NCBI RefSeq assembly: GCF_037038585.1
Contig: NC_092521.1
Span: forward strand, 53,266,398-53,330,397
Direction: 5' to 3'
Length of the DNA stretch: 64,000 bases
Source: Patagioenas fasciata
Lineage: Eukaryota > Chordata > Aves > Columbiformes > Columbidae
The notes below the pieces were generated by a model. That model saw only the letters and a list, made by a program, of their open reading frames with translations. It ran no database searches and had not been told where the DNA came from. The translations under genes and the position numbers were made by a program. Below are positions 62,261-64,000 of the stretch, piece by piece. The first letter of the stretch is position 1, and every line of letters begins with the position of its first letter.

Positions 62261-62456
62261 TCACAGGTTCACAAAATGGCAGGGATTGGAAGCAACTTCT
62301 GGAGGCCCTCTGCTCCCACCTCCCTGCTGACACAGGGCCACCTAGAGCAGGATACCCAGGACCATGTCAAGACAGCTTTTGAATATCCCCAGGGATGGAG
62401 GCACCACAACCCCTCCGGTCAACCGGTGCCAGTGCTTAGTCACCCTCACAGTATAA
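62261..62456 (-). mobile_element. Short CR1 LINE 3' fragment
   Basis: It starts with TCACAGGTTCACAAAATGGC (degenerate octamers), then AGGGATTGGAAGCAACTTCT and CCTAGAGCAGGATACCCAGG, through TTTTGAATATCCCCAGGGAT and GCCAGTGCTTAGTCACCCTC, the CR1 3' UTR in reverse order. About 195 bp, 5'-truncated. The 183-codon plus-strand frame running through it (62009-62560) is antisense to the element and not a gene. Confidence 0.88.
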
Positions 62457-64000
62457 TGTGCACAACAACAGTAAACAATCACAGAACCATTAAAAAAAAA
62501 ATCCGAAAGGTTTCTGGGAAGGTTTCTAGATCATTCATGATCTTAGGACAGGAGCAGTGACAACTGCGTTTTCTTGAGACGTCTTCCCCATTATTTTCCC
62601 ATGATGCACCACTCCCATGCAGGGAAGGAATGTCACATCCCGAGAGCCTTCCATCAGGTTTTGTTGTATGGGCAAACATGCAAAAGCTGTCAGGAGGTAC
62701 AAACACAGATGGCTAATCTGAGCACATAAGCCTCACTTTCTTAGGAAGTCAGGCAAAGAAAACTCCACCACTGACCTCAGACATTCACCTAAATGGGTAA
62801 CTCGAGTTCAGCTGAGCTCATTGTACATTGTTGCATGTGGTTTGTTGCCAAGATATGGACTGTGATTTGTACAATGTGTAAGCACAAGCAGCTTCGAAGC
62901 CAGTGTTAGAAGTGTAATTGGGTGAAATCCAGGCTCCTTTCAAGATGGTGAGAATCCTGCCAGGCATTTTTAGGAGACCAGATTCATTAACTGCAACCAG
63001 GTTCAGAAATAAAGGCAAATGTGACTAAGATTTTCTAAGCTCCTAGGAAAAAATGTCTATATCTAATTTAAAGTATTGGTAACTCTTCCAAAATAATAAC
63101 TAAAAAATAAATATATATGGGAGATTTCTTAATGGGGATGAGCCAGAGCCAGTGCTCTGCCAAGTGCTGTTCTTACAGAAACATCACGTGCCTTTGACAC
63201 AGTTAAAACATAAGCACAGACAATTTCCAAACCTCAGATGGGGTCTGTGGCTTTTTTTCTTGATTTGACATGATGGGTATACAGTGTTGGATAATGGATA
63301 ACTTGGCAGGCTGCCTTTTGCAGAGGGACAGGTAGAGCTAGTCTGTGAAAAGAGATAACTTGTAACAATCTCTTCTCCCACTTGCTAGAAGATAATGGCT
63401 CCTTATAATTGATTTATATCTAAAAGGTGCAATTGAGAATATATGTAAAACAAGAAGTTGCCCACATGAGGTCTTAGGATGAGTGTGGATGACAGCAAAA
63501 TCATAAGAAGTTCATTTATAAGTACACAGGAAAGGTGTTTGTTGAAAGTAAAGCCTACTATTCATTAGCTGCTCCCGCTCTAACAAGCTCCAGGAAACAC
63601 CCTTGGAAATCTTTGTTTTCTGAAGTTACAAGTGATTTCTGAACCTATCAATGTACAAAACATGGACACAAAGTGCAGCTGCCCCCTCATCCCTCGATTT
63701 CCTTCAGCTGCAGCCAGAACAAGTTTTGTTTGTTTCCAGGTAAGTTAGTGGTTTTCCATTAACAGCAAAAGAAAGACTTTTTAAAAAGACAAAGTGTGGT
63801 ATCAACCTGTCTCCCTCCTCCACATATACGTGCAAAAGCCTAATCAGCAAACCAGAGACAACCAGGAGTGATGTGCAAGGCTTTTGTTATGGAGTTTTTC
63901 TGGACTTTGAAAACAGTACTGACAGCCTGACACATATGCTCAGTTATGGGTTTCATGTCACGTAGTATCACAGGCTTTCTGCTATCATGCACCAGCACTA
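62457..64000. other. Unique DNA, nothing recognised
   Basis: AT-rich sequence up to the window edge. A TTTCCAG/GTAAGTTA donor-like motif lies near 63740, but no convincing partner or coding frame is found. Confidence 0.5.

Noticed and set aside
62009..62560. 183-codon open frame on the plus strand
   Set aside because: Nearly half of it runs antisense through a CR1 3' fragment (62261-62456) and the rest has no domain, splice context or coding signature.
1..64000. CRISPR arrays, bacterial operons, rRNA, tRNA, mitochondrial insertions and viral genes
   Set aside because: No regularly spaced repeats, no tRNA A/B boxes in the right arrangement, no long dense frames, and no recognisable retroviral or mitochondrial segments were seen.

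Overview
The window looks like avian nuclear DNA with no host gene that I can support. The diagnostic evidence is a set of CR1 LINE fragments in both orientations. They carry the 3' hallmarks of bird CR1: a run of degenerate ATTCTATG-type octamers, the 'TTGGAAGGGACC' segment just inside the end, and remnants of the reverse-transcriptase C-terminal reading frame. Nine fragments are clear and a tenth is doubtful; together they cover roughly 5% of the window, the low density usual for birds. Crocodilian or turtle DNA also carries CR1, so 'bird' is strongly suggested but not proven, and I cannot name the species.

Layout. 1-6.8 kb: unique AT-rich DNA with short A tracts. 6.8-7.3 kb: a minus-strand CR1 followed by a probable ancient MIR-type SINE remnant. 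7.3-20.5 kb: unique DNA with microsatellites, a 21-bp tandem duplication and one exon-like segment. 20.5-29.7 kb: the repeat-rich part, holding six CR1 or CR1-like fragments and a TG microsatellite. 29.7-46.8 kb: a long stretch without recognisable transposons, containing a perfect 74-bp tandem duplication and several AT-rich blocks dense in homeodomain-type TAAT motifs. 46.8-47.3 kb: a CR1 with an intact 3' end. 51.06-51.25 kb: a small, very CpG-rich island with a good CTCF-like core, the only strongly GC-rich point in the window; a CR1 fragment lies about 150 bp beyond it. 51.7-62.3 kb: unique DNA with one exon-like segment of 126 nt. 62.3-64 kb: a short CR1 and unique DNA.

Interpretation. 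Open reading frames are short and scattered. The longest (183 codons from the first start-type codon at 62009) runs through an antisense CR1, so none is evidence of a gene by itself. The window is best read as an intergenic desert or part of a very long intron. The points most worth checking are the CpG island with its CTCF-like motif, the exon-like segments at 57.6 and 19.3 kb, the motif-dense blocks that look like conserved enhancers, and the 74-bp duplication. I found no prokaryotic-type system, CRISPR array, rRNA, tRNA or viral gene.
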